Source of the DNA: Allium sativum
Lineage: Eukaryota > Streptophyta > Magnoliopsida > Asparagales > Amaryllidaceae
Assembly: GCA_030737875.1 (NCBI GenBank)
Contig: CM060910.1
Coordinates: forward strand, 249,954,427-250,018,426
Direction: 5' to 3'
DNA: 64,000 nt
Shown: in pieces, positions 35,334 through 48,500 of the stretch
Layout of the letters: every line of letters begins with the position of its first letter
How positions within the stretch are numbered: position 1 is the first letter of the stretch
Translations under genes and position numbers: made by a program
Notes under the pieces: model-generated
What the model saw: the letters and a program-made list of their open reading frames with translations, nothing else
The model's database searches: none
What the model was told of the DNA's origin: nothing

Positions 35334-35533
35334 TTATAAACGCAGTAAGTATTTACATTTTGTATACTACTTTGTTTCAAACAATTAACAAAATTTCGGT
35401 TTAACTTTACTTTTTGTTTCCTACGTACATGCATTTGTGTACGATGTAGGAAACAAAAGGGATATGCTGCCGAAATTTTGTTGAATCATTGCAGATGAAA
35501 TAATCAAAATGTAAATATTTACTGTGTTTGTAA
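35334..35533. repeat. 200-bp foldback (MITE-like inverted repeat)
   Basis: The first 29 bp (TTATAAACGCAGTAAGTATT onward) are the reverse complement of the last 29 bp (35505-35533) with three mismatches. Inner blocks also pair: AACAAAATTTCGG with CCGAAATTTTGTT, and TTTTGTTTCCTAC with GTAGGAAACAAAA around a short loop at about 35446. No clear target duplication beyond a possible TA. It may be a MITE in the CACTA leader or a small-RNA precursor hairpin. Confidence 0.7.
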
Positions 35534-35799
35534 TGGGAAGTAGGATGTTTGACCATGTAAAAAAGTTACATTAAAAAAATATGTCATATTTGGATTTTTT
35601 ATAACTTTTTGACATTGTTATTTACTTTCAACCATTATATATACGTGCATTGTACAACCGTAAAAAAAGCGTTTTCGAACTTGTATTCTTGAAAATAAAT
35701 ATAAATTTTTGAACTTGTGAATAAATTTCTTAAATAGGAAAAACGATTAATTATTTTGTTGATCGGAAAAGTTGGATGTACCAAATGAGATGATAGAGA

Positions 35800-36251
35800 G
35801 GTTCCATGAAAGAAGATTTTTATAATGGTATAAATGTCTTTGTTGAATTCGCTTTAAGTAACAACGGAGGCGATCAAGAAATTCGTTGTCCCTGTAGCAA
35901 ATGTAAGAATTTGAAATAATTATTACCCGATGTTGTGAAAGTCCATTTGTGAAAAAAGGATTCGTACCTAAGTATTATATTTGGGATCGTCATGGAGAAG
36001 TTGTAGCGCCAAACACTGTAGAGCCTGAGGTAGAAAATGTTGGTAACGAAAATGTTGGTACCTCCCTTATTGAGAATATGGTTGAAGATGCTGCACGATC
36101 AATGTTTCATATGGTTGTAGTTGACGATGATGATGGAAATGCTGAAGACTCGAATATCGAAGTTAATTTTTTTTATGATTTACTGGATGCTGCTAGAAAA
36201 CCTATTTGGGATGGCTGTAAAAACGACACTCTGTTTTTAGTAATCGCATAA
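35800..36251 (+). pseudogene. CACTA transposase, N-terminal associated domain
   Basis: The translation shows FALSNNGGDQEIRCPCSKCK (Cys motif at 35887-35904), then after stops KKGFVPKYYIWDRHGE from 35949. This is the pattern of the plant transposase-associated domain that precedes TNP2 transposases (CPCxKC...F..Y..W..HGE). An acidic linker follows (VVVDDDDGNAEDSN) and FYDLLDAARKPIWDGC. Several in-frame stops show it is broken. Confidence 0.7.
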
Positions 36252-36260
36252 TACATTGCG

Positions 36261-37205
36261 ATGAAGTCAAAATATAACATTAATGAAACTGGGTTTACGG
36301 CTATTGTACAAGCTGCAAAAAAGCACATGCCACTTGATAATTTGATGTGTGAAGATCACTACGAAGTTAAGAAATTTATGTCGATATTTGGTTTACTATA
36401 TCAGAAAATTGTCACATGTGTAAAAAAATGCATGTTTTTTTGGAAAGATGACATAAACCATAGAAATTGTAAAATATGTAATCATGAAAGGTATAAAACA
36501 AGAAAGAAGAAGGAAAAGAATGTTCCGTACAAATGTATGCATTACTTACCCATTACGCCAAGGCTTCAAAGATTATATGCATCTTCGGTAATTGTATCTC
36601 ATATAATATGGCATAATGTGAGATCAAAGGAAGAAGGTACGTTGACTCATCCAGCCGATGGGAAAGCTTGGAAGCATTTCGATAAAACTTATCCCAGATT
36701 TGCAGTGGAGAGTCATAATGTGAGACTAGGATTATGTACAGATGGTTTTTCACCATTTTCTCAATTTGGTTCTAAAATATTCATCGTGGCCCATTATCAT
36801 CACACCTTATAATTTACCTCAATGGATGTGTATGGAAACACAGTACGTGTTTCTAATTGTTGTTGTTCCTTGCCCTGAAGATCCGACATAAGGAATTGAT
36901 GTTTATTTACAATCGCTGATTGATGAATTGAAAACATTGTGGAACAAAGGAGTAGAAACACAAACAAGAAATTTTTTCGTGTATTTGCTTCTTTATTGTG
37001 GACTATAAGTGATTTTCCTGCCTATTCAATTCTTTCGGGATGGAGTACTACTGGTTGTCTTGCATGTCCATATTGCATGGAAGAAACAATAGCGTTTTCT
37101 TTACCACATGGTAAGAAAATTTCATGGTTTGACTATCAGCGATGTTTTCTACATGTAAATCATCTTTTCAGAGATTATGAACAAGTGAAAAATAATATGA
37201 ACTAG
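36261..37205 (+). pseudogene. CACTA TNP2-like transposase core (Transposase_21)
   Basis: The 36261-36812 stretch contains KNVPYKCMHYLPITPRLQRL, LTHPADGKAWKHFD and VRLGLCTDGFSPF, the hallmark order of Transposase_21, including the conserved Asp in CTDGF. After a break, 36939-37205 has LLWTISDFPAYSILSGWSTT, CLACPYCME and KISWFDYQRCFL, the next conserved block. Between them a degraded stretch reads LPQWMCMETQYVFL. Transposase of this family excises and inserts CACTA elements; stops between the blocks make it inactive. Confidence 0.8.
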
Positions 37206-37860
37206 TTAATGATTATCCGATGATACATGAAACTGGAACTCAAATAGAAATTGAAGGCAAATCGACTGATAACAACTGGTGCAAACATTCTATTTTTGGG
37301 GAGTTGTCGTATTGTAAATTTATTTTGCTTCGTCATAATATTTATGTGATGCAAAATGAGAAAAATGTATTTGATAATGTCTTTAACACAATTTTGAATG
37401 TCAAAGGGAAGACCATAGATAATTCGAAATTAAGGCGCGATATAGAAGAATTATGCAAACGTACTGAGCTTCATATGAATCCAAATGACAGTAAAAAACC
37501 CAAAGCATGTTATGAATTAGATAATAATCAAGTTAAAGTTCTATAAAAATGGGTTGAAGGATTAAGATTTCCTGATGGAATTTCATCCAACCTTCGTAGA
37601 TGTGTTGACTATAAAAATTGTAAATTGAACGAAATGAAAAGTCATGATTGTCTCATTATGATGGAGCAGTTATTGCCTATTATGTTCAAATAACTACTGC
37701 CATTAAAATTTTGGAAGTTAGTAAAAGAGCTTAGTATGTTTGACAAAGAGCTTTGTTTGAGTACTTTAAAAAAGCAACGTTTATGTAAACTTGAAGTAGA
37801 TATTCCTATATTGTTCTACAAATTAGAGAAAATATTTCCACCAGGCCTTTTAATGTAATG
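37206..37860 (+). pseudogene. CACTA transposase C-terminal region (DUF4218-like)
   Basis: The 37220-37546 frame holds NNWCKHSIFGELSYCKFILL and RDIEELCKRTELHM, the stretch before DUF4218. After a stop the translation continues GLRFPDGISSNLRRCVD, KLNEMKSHDCLIMMEQLLPI and LEKIFPPGL, matching the recalled pattern of DUF4218 (MKSHDCHV...LLP; CKLE.IFPP). Element D starts 20 bp later. Confidence 0.72.
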
Positions 37861-37882
37861 GAGCATTTACCTATTCACCTAC

Positions 37883-40800
37883 TGTAACGAACCCGTAACT
37901 TCGACATATTTAAATATAAGTTAAATTAACGATAAAATAAATATTTATATTTGGATTTCGATATAGGATTTGAAATTTTATCTATTTTGAACCAAATTTG
38001 AATTTATTTTAAGTAGAATTCTCTTCGTAAATTTACTTTCAATACGAATTGTTTGTGAAAACAAATATTTTCTAATAGATTTGGATTCATTTAAATCATC
38101 AAAATCTTGACTCAAAAATATAATCAAAATTTTGTAATCTAATTTAAGTTATAACTTATTTCAGGTAAAAATTTATTTCAAAATGTAAGATTTGAAGTTT
38201 TTTACAATTAAAGAGATGATTTATCTTAATATAGTTTTGATATCAATTTGGTAAATATAAATTACGGCTTTGCTTATCCATGGAGCGCGTTCACAAAATA
38301 TATATGTAAAATAGTTTAACGTTCGTTAATGTGTTCGTTGCATTGTCCGTTCATGTCCATATAAATAAATAAACAATAATAAAAGAAAAAAAGAATTTTT
38401 TTCCCTTAACCTCGTTAACAAGGAAAGAAACAAATGGTAAGCACAAATTGAATTTAAAAGGTTTGATACATATGTAAATAAATTTCCAACCAACTTTAAC
38501 CCTTATCTATATTAACAAGGGTCCATGTTCTCTCTGAAATATTCATTCACGTCGCCTCTTTAATTTGAAATTTCATCTCTCCCTAAAAATATGGCAACAA
38601 CATATATCTTTCCCTGTCAGTAGCACAAGATTTGGAAAATACTGTCCAAGAGATTGAAATCTCTCTCTCTCTCAGTATTAAATATTTGAAACAGTAAACC
38701 AAGATTTATAAATATATGCGTGTAGAGAATCCAACGTTGTCTCTAATAAAATATTCCAACAGCAAGAATAAAAAGGGGTTCCTTTCTTCATCGCGTGACC
38801 AACTTCTCTTCCTACTCATTCCTTCTTCATGCAACCAACACTTCTTCTATCCATTTTTCTTTCTAAAAATTTCTCACGTTACCCAAAATAGAAATAAAAA
38901 TATTAAAATATGAACTAAATAAAATAAGTGTGAAGGCATGGGAGCTTCACCAGACTAAGCTCCTTTGTGTGAGAACCATTGCAAACTCATTCCCACTTTT
39001 CCTTCCTATACAATTCTCCTGAGCTTCAGTTTTTGAAAATAATACAAGCCACACCTCACTTTCGCCAACGCCGCTCGTCCGCCTTCGCCAACTGTCGCCT
39101 AAGCTGTCGGCACCAAGACAGTCACCGCCCACCCACTTTAGCCATCCCAGACTCATTTGTCGCTCTCACACCTCAGCTGAACGGGTTGAGCACCGTAAGG
39201 CTATCAGCGTCGGAAAGTCACTGCACTTCAACCGTTCCTCAGCTGACGCTGTCGTCGTCGCGACTCCGTTAAGGCACATTTCGCCGCAAGCCAGACTAAG
39301 GGTGCGAGGTCTCCTCTTCTCCTTGCGCCAACTGGAATTAAAAAGAAAACAACAACACAAATGAACTTAGCAGCAGCTCCCCTCGTGCCTTAGCTCTGCC
39401 AGTCGAGCTGCCAATGCTCCAGCACCTCGTCTGAACTCCAGTAGCATCACGCGCGACAACCATCCAGCATCTCAAACTTGGTGTTGCGTGAGTTTTCATA
39501 GCCTACTTCTTCTTTGCTTTACAATTGATAGTAGTATACGTATATGATACACTTAAATACATATGTGGAGGTACTAGTTTGTGCCAAAAAGAAATATGTT
39601 GCCTGCTATTACATAGCAACTCGTTCTGCCTCGTAGCACTATGATTTTTAACTATCTTAGTTTGTCTCTAAAGTTATGGTCAATGATTAACCCATACAAG
39701 AGCAAGTAGTTGGGTTTAAACACATACTGTCATTGAGATTTGGACCCTGGGTACTGCTGTAACAATGAACACACATGCAGATCTCGACGAGTGGTGTTGG
39801 ATTTCATCTCAGCCATTTGTTAGTGCATGCAAGATCATACCTTTCTGTTATAAATGAAGACCTATATAGCTATGTGGTTTGATGTGTGGCTTGTAACTAG
39901 GAGGTCACTAGTTCAAATATGGCTATAACAAAGATCTATCTTAACCATTTATGATTGTGCACGTGCGACACACACCGTTCCCTTATATGACACAATATGT
40001 ATTTGATGTGTGATATGTTGTGTTTATTGTTTCACCATGCAAGTTCCCCTTATATTAGAAAACCACTACGGGTTGAAATGATACATACCCGAACCTCTGA
40101 ATATTCGAATCGATTTGGGATGCAGGTTCAAATGATATATACCCGGGATTCGAATATTTTTTTTAGAACGGATTGAAGTGATAAATATCCATATCACTTG
40201 ACCATAGGATAGAAAATTATATATGGACACCGTGGTCAATAAAATAAAAATATTTTAGAGTATTTTATCAATTTTTCAAGTAGAAATTTTAATGAAATTT
40301 TCTATATAGCGTAAAGAAAGGTTTAAAAGAAATTTTTGTTCAAAATTTTACTGGAATTTTTGTAAGAATCCAAATTGTATGAAAATAAGTTTTAAAGTGA
40401 TTTTGCAAGTTAACAATTAAATTTTGTTTATTTAAATAAATTCTTCATAACTTTTTGTTATTATAGTGAATTTAATAATATTACAATTTTTGAATTGAAT
40501 GATTTAATGTAAAAATTTACAAAGACTTGATAAATGTTTCCAAAACTTATTTTGATATATGATTTGTAAATGAATTTTCGCCATGTGGATGTAAGAAAGA
40601 TTTTGTCAAAATGTAATGTGTTAAGTTCAAGTATAAAAGGGATATGATTATGTAAGTCCTGGTGAATAAAAGTTTGATTAACAAGTTAGAATTTAATAAA
40701 TCACATTTTGATTAACAACTAACGTTAAAAGTTGTTTTGGGATTTATTATATAAAATGGATATGTGAAATCCAAGGTAAACAATGGCTTGAGAATCGTTT

Positions 40801-42500
40801 AATCATGAAGTATTGAAATTGAACCAAACAAAAGGGAATTTGATCTAAATATGAAATTTTGATGGGAAAAGAAATTATGATACATGGATTTAGATTGGAT
40901 TGGATTAATATTATTTGAATAGAACTATAATTTCACGGAAGCAATTTTCCTCATTAATTGATTTTGTAAATATTTTTTCTACAAATGATTTGATTGCTTT
41001 AACTATATGAATTTTATAATAGTTTTCCAACTATACATATGTTTATACATTAATTTCAATTTAATATACATGTACTATTTTCAAACTCAACTTTTCTAAA
41101 CATATTTTATAAATTTGAATAAAATCTATGTCCAATCCAATCTAGTGAATCCAAAGGGTGAAATAAAGGAATTCAGACAATAACGATATTTCATGGAAGT
41201 TGAAACTTAAAACCCAATGGGTGATAAAGAAATGGTGAATGTTGGTTTTATAATCTTAATCGAACCAATGACAAATGATTTGAGTAATTGATTTTGGGGC
41301 AATAATTGAAATAAATTGATTTGTGACACTTGAAATATGATTTCAAATCTAATAGCCACGATGTGAAAAATGTAAGCATTCGGTTATTAAAGAGACCGGA
41401 GTCGGTAAGTGGCATACTCTCTGTCAGTGTCGATACCACTTTAACAACTGTGTACATGATGGAGTATCCTGAATGAGGCAGGATGGCTTGGAGGCGGTTA
41501 CTGGATTGAAGAAGGCGAACAATGACGAAATGGCCTTGACCTTCGGTTCATAATAAAAATGACGAAAACAGGAGTTATACCGTGACTAATTGAGGTAGCA
41601 CCTCTGATCAGACACGCTTCTTCGATACCATCTCTATTACTATGTGATTTATTTTTGGCGCCCTTTGATTATGGGAGTGTGTTCCGAGGTGGGCTGTAGT
41701 TGCTACTATGCGTTACCACCTGTCCGGGAGTGCAACTGGTAGAATCCTAGCCTGGGTATTGCCTTGAGTGCCTTGTCATATTATCCGATACGAGCCCCAA
41801 ACGATTTTGATTTAGTGTCACTTTCTATGGAGTGCCCTCTGATAATACCAGTGCGATGAATTTACGGTATTGTATAAACTGTAATGCCTATAAATGGCGT
41901 AAGGGTAATATGATAATCCCACTTACACTATTTTTATTACATTTACTTTACTGGATAGACATTACAATGATAGTGTACTATTATATATGTATTAATTTCG
42001 CGGATCCTTAGAGGATGGAAATCCCAAACTACCTTTAAGTTATTGTACATTTCAGTGAACACTTCATTTGAGTTAATTCACTTATATGAGATTGTTAGTC
42101 CAAACTCAGGTATTTTGTTTGTTTTATTCCTTGCAAAGTGCTTGGGTTAGACCGAGTATTTCAGTTGGAATTGTATCAGTTAGAGCTTGAGATTCGTTGA
42201 AGACCCAACCATTCAACTACTAGGTCATACGCAGTCGTAACCATCTCTGCTTATTACCAAATATTAGTTTGACTCTGTATTCATTCTTATGATGTACCTA
42301 TATTTATTTCTGTACTCTGATATCATGTAAATTTAAAGATTTTGTAATATTACTTCCGTTGTGAGATATTCTGTGTTCTGTGGCTGTGATTTTGTGAAGA
42401 TTTGTATTTCAACTTCATAAGCAATAACAATCTGTTGTTTCGAACGGTTCGAGTTGGTATAATTACCGACTTGGAGCGAGAAAAAAGTGAGGTTGTGATA
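37883..42500 (+). repeat. Element D LTR1 (about 4618 bp)
   Basis: It starts TGTAACGAACC at 37883, next to the cut CACTA gene, and ends near GTTGTGATA at 42500, before a TGGTATTAGAGC primer-like site. It includes a CT microsatellite (38661-38673), a GC-richer leader block (38940-39480) whose small frames match no protein I know, and a stem-loop at 41466-41484. The 39500-41390 and 41900-42480 stretches are AT-rich with nothing recognisable. The exact 3' end is uncertain by a few bases. Confidence 0.8.
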
Positions 42501-45500
42501 ATTGGTATTAGAGCTTTGGTTATACAAAGCTTAGCTTATGAAATTGAGACACTCATTAGAGATGGAGTAGCAATACCCTAGAATGAGTGAAATCAACTTA
42601 GAATCATTCCGAGGGAGCGTATTTTGAAATTAAAGATATTTTAAATGATTTCAAGGAATTTCAAAAGGATTTTCTATATATTAATTATTTAAAATTTTAG
42701 CCTTGTTTTAAAGATATATCCTCGTTTTAATCCCATTCCTTTGAACTCGTCCCTTGCTGGATCCTCCTTAAGTTAGGATTTTTCCCGAATCTAAGTCTCG
42801 TTTTGCTTTATCCCATTTTAGAAACTTAGATTGGTCGTGTTTAGACCCTGAATCTTCCTTAATTCATTTTACCCATCGTTGATAAGTCCATCTTGTTCGT
42901 CCAGTTGTTCAACTTTTAACTTACAATCCTAGTTAACCCGAATCGGATAAAACCTAGGTATGGGAATTTATAGTAAAACTTGAACAAATGACTAAGTATT
43001 AGACACTTGGTTACGTTGAATAAATTGAATTAAAAATTAAATAATAATGAGCTAGATGTGGACTTGTAATGCTATGTTAAAAGAATATTCAATGGTTAAA
43101 GTATAAGAACTTGTAAATTTGAAAATAAAGACCTAAGATAAAAATAACTTATTTGGGAATACCTGTAAAGGGCAACAAAAGCTTCCAGAATAAGTATAAG
43201 TATAATTTGGTTTGAAAAAAAATAGTAGTTAGACTTTTGGAACAAAAACCATCTTATATAAATATAGAATAATAATTTGTATAAGTACCCATATATGCAT
43301 ATATTATAGGTTTTCATGAGTTAGTGAAACATGTATTAGATTATTGTTAATATTTATACATTATAGGGTTTATAAGTAGGCAAACGATAAACTTAAGTTT
43401 TTGGGAACAACGCGTATTCGAAATAAAGCTCTATATAATAACACTTTGCATGATTTCCATTATAAGTTTTTAGATTGTATAAGTAAATAAATGGTTTCAA
43501 CCAAATATGTTATTTTTACATATGTTTAGAAAATTTTACATATAGAAATTGTTTGTATTCTAAAGAGGAAAGTTTCAAATAGTTTGTTTACGTCAAGATT
43601 GGAATATCAGGTATATAGAGATTTTGGGGACATACGCCTAGCTAACGTATGTACTAAATTCTTTGTGTACTTGATAAATATAGATTCACACTGTAGTCAC
43701 TTGAAAATGAACTTAATGGTTGTTGCAAGATCACCAGTGTTTATTTCCAAGTTTCAGAAGTGACGAAGGTGTATAATTCCAGTCGAGATATCCAATTAAT
43801 ACTTGAAACCACATTTTGAATGAATAAGAAAATTTGATTTTGATATTGCATAAGAAATTGGAGATTGGTTTTGAGTCAGTAAATACAAATGGGATACCTA
43901 TAAAAGTGTTTATGAAAGTTTAAATTTTATCCATATGAACATTGATATTTAGACAAGCGTTTATATGTAAATTTATATATGCAAACCTATAAAATTTAAG
44001 GAACTAAGAATTTAACATTAATAAAAAGCTGATTTACTAAGAAATTTTGTGTATTATTATATATTCTGAAATTTGGATTAGTATACGTTTAAAATTATGA
44101 TAAGAGCTAAAGTTCAAAGTGGGGGACAAGACTATTTTTCCCCATTTGAAAATTTGTAAACAAATTGAAATGTGAACATATTTAATTTGACAAAAGCGAT
44201 CACTTATGATGAATTGGATTTTGTGTATATAAATCTTACTCGAAAGGAAAATTTTGACAAGAGGGAAATAAATCAAGTACAAAGGAAAATGGAATATGTA
44301 AAAAAAAAAAATCCATGATGAGAATTTAAAGTGAAAAGGAAGAAGAAAATAAACAAACATAACTGAAATAGCAAGGTTATGACATGAATGAATCAAATGA
44401 AACGTAATGGATGCAATAAGTTGAGCGACAAGGTTTATACGGCAAAATAGGCTATGTATTCACATGAAACAGATCGAATTATATGTATTTGTCAAAGAAA
44501 CAAACAAGGATGAATGAATTGAATGGAAATTAATCACTTATGCAAAGAAAAATGAAAGTTTGAAGCAAGAATTACTCAAGAGAAAATTTAATTAAATACT
44601 TAAGTATCCCATGATTGAACTGCTGATATTTGTATCCATTTATGCAATTGGTTTTCCCATCTTGGCATTGGCTAACCATTTAAATTCAAACCATTTTCTC
44701 TTGAGTAATGTAATTCATACCATGTATCTTAAGGATTTGGCCAAGTATTTTGATTTGGACCATTATACCTTTTGATCATTTGGTATTGAACTTCTATGTA
44801 TACATTTCTGCTTGACTTGAACACATGGAATTTGACATGGTCCAGGTATGTATACCACTGGGTGCCAAATGGAACCAAGATTGAATTCAAACTAGATAAA
44901 TTTGATTTGTCTAAGATATTGTGTTAACGGAACCTTAACGAATGAAATTAGGAAGATTTTGAAATATAGGATCCAACTTGTGCAAGAAAATTGGATTTTG
45001 GGAAATATTAATTTTGAGGATTTGGTTCCGGAAATTTTGAGATCAATGTTTTGGAATTAACCCGTGAACAACACTAGTTTGAAATATGTATATGATAATC
45101 AGAGTAGCGTAGCGAAAGCATGATGATAGTTTTGAGAGATTTTCCCGAGTACAGGAAATGTGACCTCTTCAAACACGATTAATATATGAAATAAGGGTGA
45201 ATATAAAGTCCTATATCATTGTGCAAAGGATTTTGAGTTGAGATATGTTTTTGAAATAATGTTTTAAAATGGAATTGATAAGATATGGATTTGAAGGTTT
45301 TGAAAATTATATATTATGGGAATATGAAATTTATTTGGAAATCTTAGAATTTGAGCAAAAAAAAAAGATTGGCATGACATATAGGCTATAAATGATTTTG
45401 CTAAACCTTTAAAATTTTGAAAGTTTACTTGATTTAGAAGAACGATAAGAAGATTTTTGAGTTTTAAAATTTATAACTTATTTCTCTCCCTAACAAGTTT

Positions 45501-45593
45501 TAAACAGAGTAAAATATTTGTAATGTTAAATATGTCGACTTAAATTCATATGACGCTTCCTTTTCAAGGACGAAAAGTGCTAAGTGGGGAGAA
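42501..45593 (+). other. Element D non-coding internal region
   Basis: About 3.1 kb of AT-rich sequence begins with the primer-like site TGGTATTAGAGC (42503-42514) and ends with GGACGAAA (45568-45575) and the polypurine tract TAAGTGGGGAGAA (45581-45593). Reading frames within it are AT-rich chance frames without motifs. Confidence 0.75.
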
Positions 45594-48500
45594 TGTAACG
45601 AACCGGTTACTTCGACATTTTTAAATATAAGTTAAATTAATATTTAACAATAAAATAAATATTTATATTTGGATTTCGATGTAGAATTTGAAATTTTACC
45701 TATTTTGAACCAAGTTTGAATTTATTTTAAGTATAATTCTTTTTGTAAAATTACTTTCAATACGAATTGCTCGTGAAAACGAATATTTTCTAATAGATTT
45801 GGATTCATTTAAATCATCAAAATCTTGACTCGAAAACATAATCAAATTTTGTAATCTAATTTAAGTTATAACTTATTTCAGGTAAAAATTTATTTCAAAA
45901 TGTTAGATTTGAAGTTGTTTACAATTAAAGAGCTGATTTATTTTAATATAGTTTTGATATCAATTTGGTAAATATAAATTACAGTGTTACTTATCCATGG
46001 TGCGCGTTCACAAAATATATATATGAAAATGTATGTAAAACAGTTTAACGTTGGTTAATGCGTTCGCTGTGTTGTCCGTTCATGTCCATATAAATAAATA
46101 AATAATAATGAAAGAAAAAAATAATTTAATTTTTATTTTCTTAACCGCGTTAACAAACAAGGAAGGAAACAAACGGTAACCACAAATTGAATTTAAAAGT
46201 TTTGATACATATGTAAATAAATTTCCAGCCAACTTTAACCCTTATCTTTATTAACAAGGGTCCATTTTCTCTCTAAAATATTTATTCATGTTGCCTCTTT
46301 AATTTGAAATTTCATCTCTTCCTAAAAATATGGCAAAAACAAATATCTTTCCCTATCAGTAGCACAAGATTTGGAAAATATTGTTCAAGATTTTTAAATC
46401 TCTCTCTCTCTCTCTCAGTAGTAAATATTTGAAACAGTAAACCAAGATTTAGAAATATATGGGTGTAGAGAATCTGACGCTGTCTTACTAAAATATTCCA
46501 ACGACAGGAATAAAAAGGGGTTCCTTTCTTCACCGCGTGACCAACTTCTCTTCCTACTCATTCCTTCTTCATGCAACCAACACTTCTTCTATCCATTTTT
46601 CTTTCTTCAAATTTCTCATGATGCCCAAAATAGAAATAAAAATATAAAAAATATGAACTAAATAAAAGAAGTACAAAGGACCGGGAGCTTCACCAGACTT
46701 AGCTCCTTTGTGTGAGAACCACGGCAAACTCTTTCCCACTTTTCCTTCCTACCGAAATCTCCTGAGCTCCAGTTTTCGAATAAAGTACACGCCACACCTA
46801 ACTCTTGCCAATGCCGCACATCCGGCTCCGCCAACCGTCGCTTGAGCCATCGACACCAAGCAAATTGCCCCCCTCCCACTATGGCCATTCCGGACTCATT
46901 GGTCGCTCTCACACCTCAGCTGAACGGGTTGAGCACCGTGAGGCTATCAGCGTCGGAAAGTCACTGCACTACAACCGTTCCTCAGATGATGTCGTCGCCG
47001 TCGCGACTCCATCAAGACACATTTCCCCGCAAGCCAGACCAAGGGTGCGAGGTCTCCTCTTCTCCTTGAGCTAACTGGAATTAAAAAGAAAACAACAACA
47101 CAAACGAACTTAGCAGCAGCTCCCCTCGCGCCTTAGCTCCGCCAGTCGAGCTGCCAACGCTTCAGCACCTCGTCTGAACTCCAGTAGCATCTCGACCACG
47201 CGCGGCAACCATCCAGCATCTCAAACTTGGTGTTGCGTGAGTTTTCATAGCCTACATCTTCTTTGCTTTACAATTGACAGTGGTATACATATATAATAAA
47301 CTTAAATACATATGTAGATGTACTAGTTTGTGCTAAAAAGAAATCTGTAGCCTACTATTACATGGCAGCTTGTTCCGCCTCATAGCACCATGATTTTTAA
47401 CCATCTTAGTTTGTCTTTAAAGCTATGGTCAATGGTTAACCAATATAAGAGCAAGTAGTTGGATTTATACATACATCGTCGTTGAGATTTGGACCCTAGG
47501 CACTGCTATAACAATGAGTGCACATGCAGATCTCGACAAGTGGTGTTTTATTTCACCTCAGCCATTTGTTAGTACATGTAAGATCATACCTTTCTGTTTT
47601 AAACAAAGATCTATATAGTTGTGTGGTTTGACATGTCGCTTGTAACTAGGAGGTCACTAGTTCAAACTTGGCTGTAGCTACTTAGTTTTGGTCAATTATT
47701 ATTGTCTGAAATCTTTTACATAAATTTTTCGCTTGAAATCTACTCCGCATTTCTAAATAAAAATTGTGCCTTTGTTCTAGGTAACGAATTTCTTCTTGTA
47801 GCTGTTAGCGTCGTTCTACTCATATCGTGCTTCTCATTTTGACAAAGAATGTGAGTTTCTCACTCGCGACTAACTGGTTATTAAGTGAATTAAACACTTG
47901 AAATGTTGAATGGAATGTTAGGTTGCTCTAGATTTGTTTGCTATGTGATTGTGCACGTGCGACACAAACTGTTCCCTTATATGACACAATATGTATGTGA
48001 TGTGTGATATGTTGTGCTTATTATTCTCATCATGCAAGTTCCACTTAGATTATAAAACCATTACGGGTTGAAATGATACATACCCAAACCCCTGTATATT
48101 CGAATCAATTTGGGAAGCGGGTTGAAAAAAATATATACCCGGGATTCGAATATTTTTTTAAAATGGATTGAAATGATAAATATCTGTATCACTTGACCAT
48201 AGGATAAAAAATTATGTACAGACCGTGGCCAATAAAATAAAAATATTTTAAAATATTTTGTTGATTTTGTAAGTAGAAATTTTAATGAAATTTTCCATAT
48301 AGCATAAAGAAAGGTTTAAAAGAAATTTTTGTTCAAAATTTTACTTGAATTTTTGTAAGAAATCCAAATTGTATGAACATAAATTTTAAAGTGATTTTGC
48401 AAGTTAACACTTAAATTTTGTTTATTTAAATAAATTATTCATATCTTTATGTTCATATAATGAATTTAATAATATGAAATTTTTTGAACTGAATGATTTA

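Larger units (their letters stand above)
34555..37882 (+). mobile_element. CACTA (En/Spm) transposon, 5' part, cut by element D
   Basis: At 34555 CAATACAAGAAAC resembles the CACTACAAGAAA terminus of plant CACTA elements. Subterminal repeats with CGACGG/GCCGTC/ATCGGCGACC motifs follow (34600-34660). A degraded TNP2-like transposase occupies about 35800-37860 on the plus strand and is cut at 37882 by the LTR of D; CCTAC (37878-37882) is D's expected target copy. The 3' part should lie to the right of the window. The region 34700-35330 is AT-rich leader or intron with no recognisable gene. Confidence 0.75.

Noticed and set aside
38940..39480. GC-richer block of LTR D considered as a captured host gene
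   Set aside because: Short frames on both strands shift between the two LTRs (compare 46680-47240), with no recognisable domain; more likely transcript leader.
44037..44396. 119-codon minus-strand frame in element D interior
   Set aside because: AT-rich Phe/Ile/Ser-rich chance frame without motifs; no match to gag or pol patterns.
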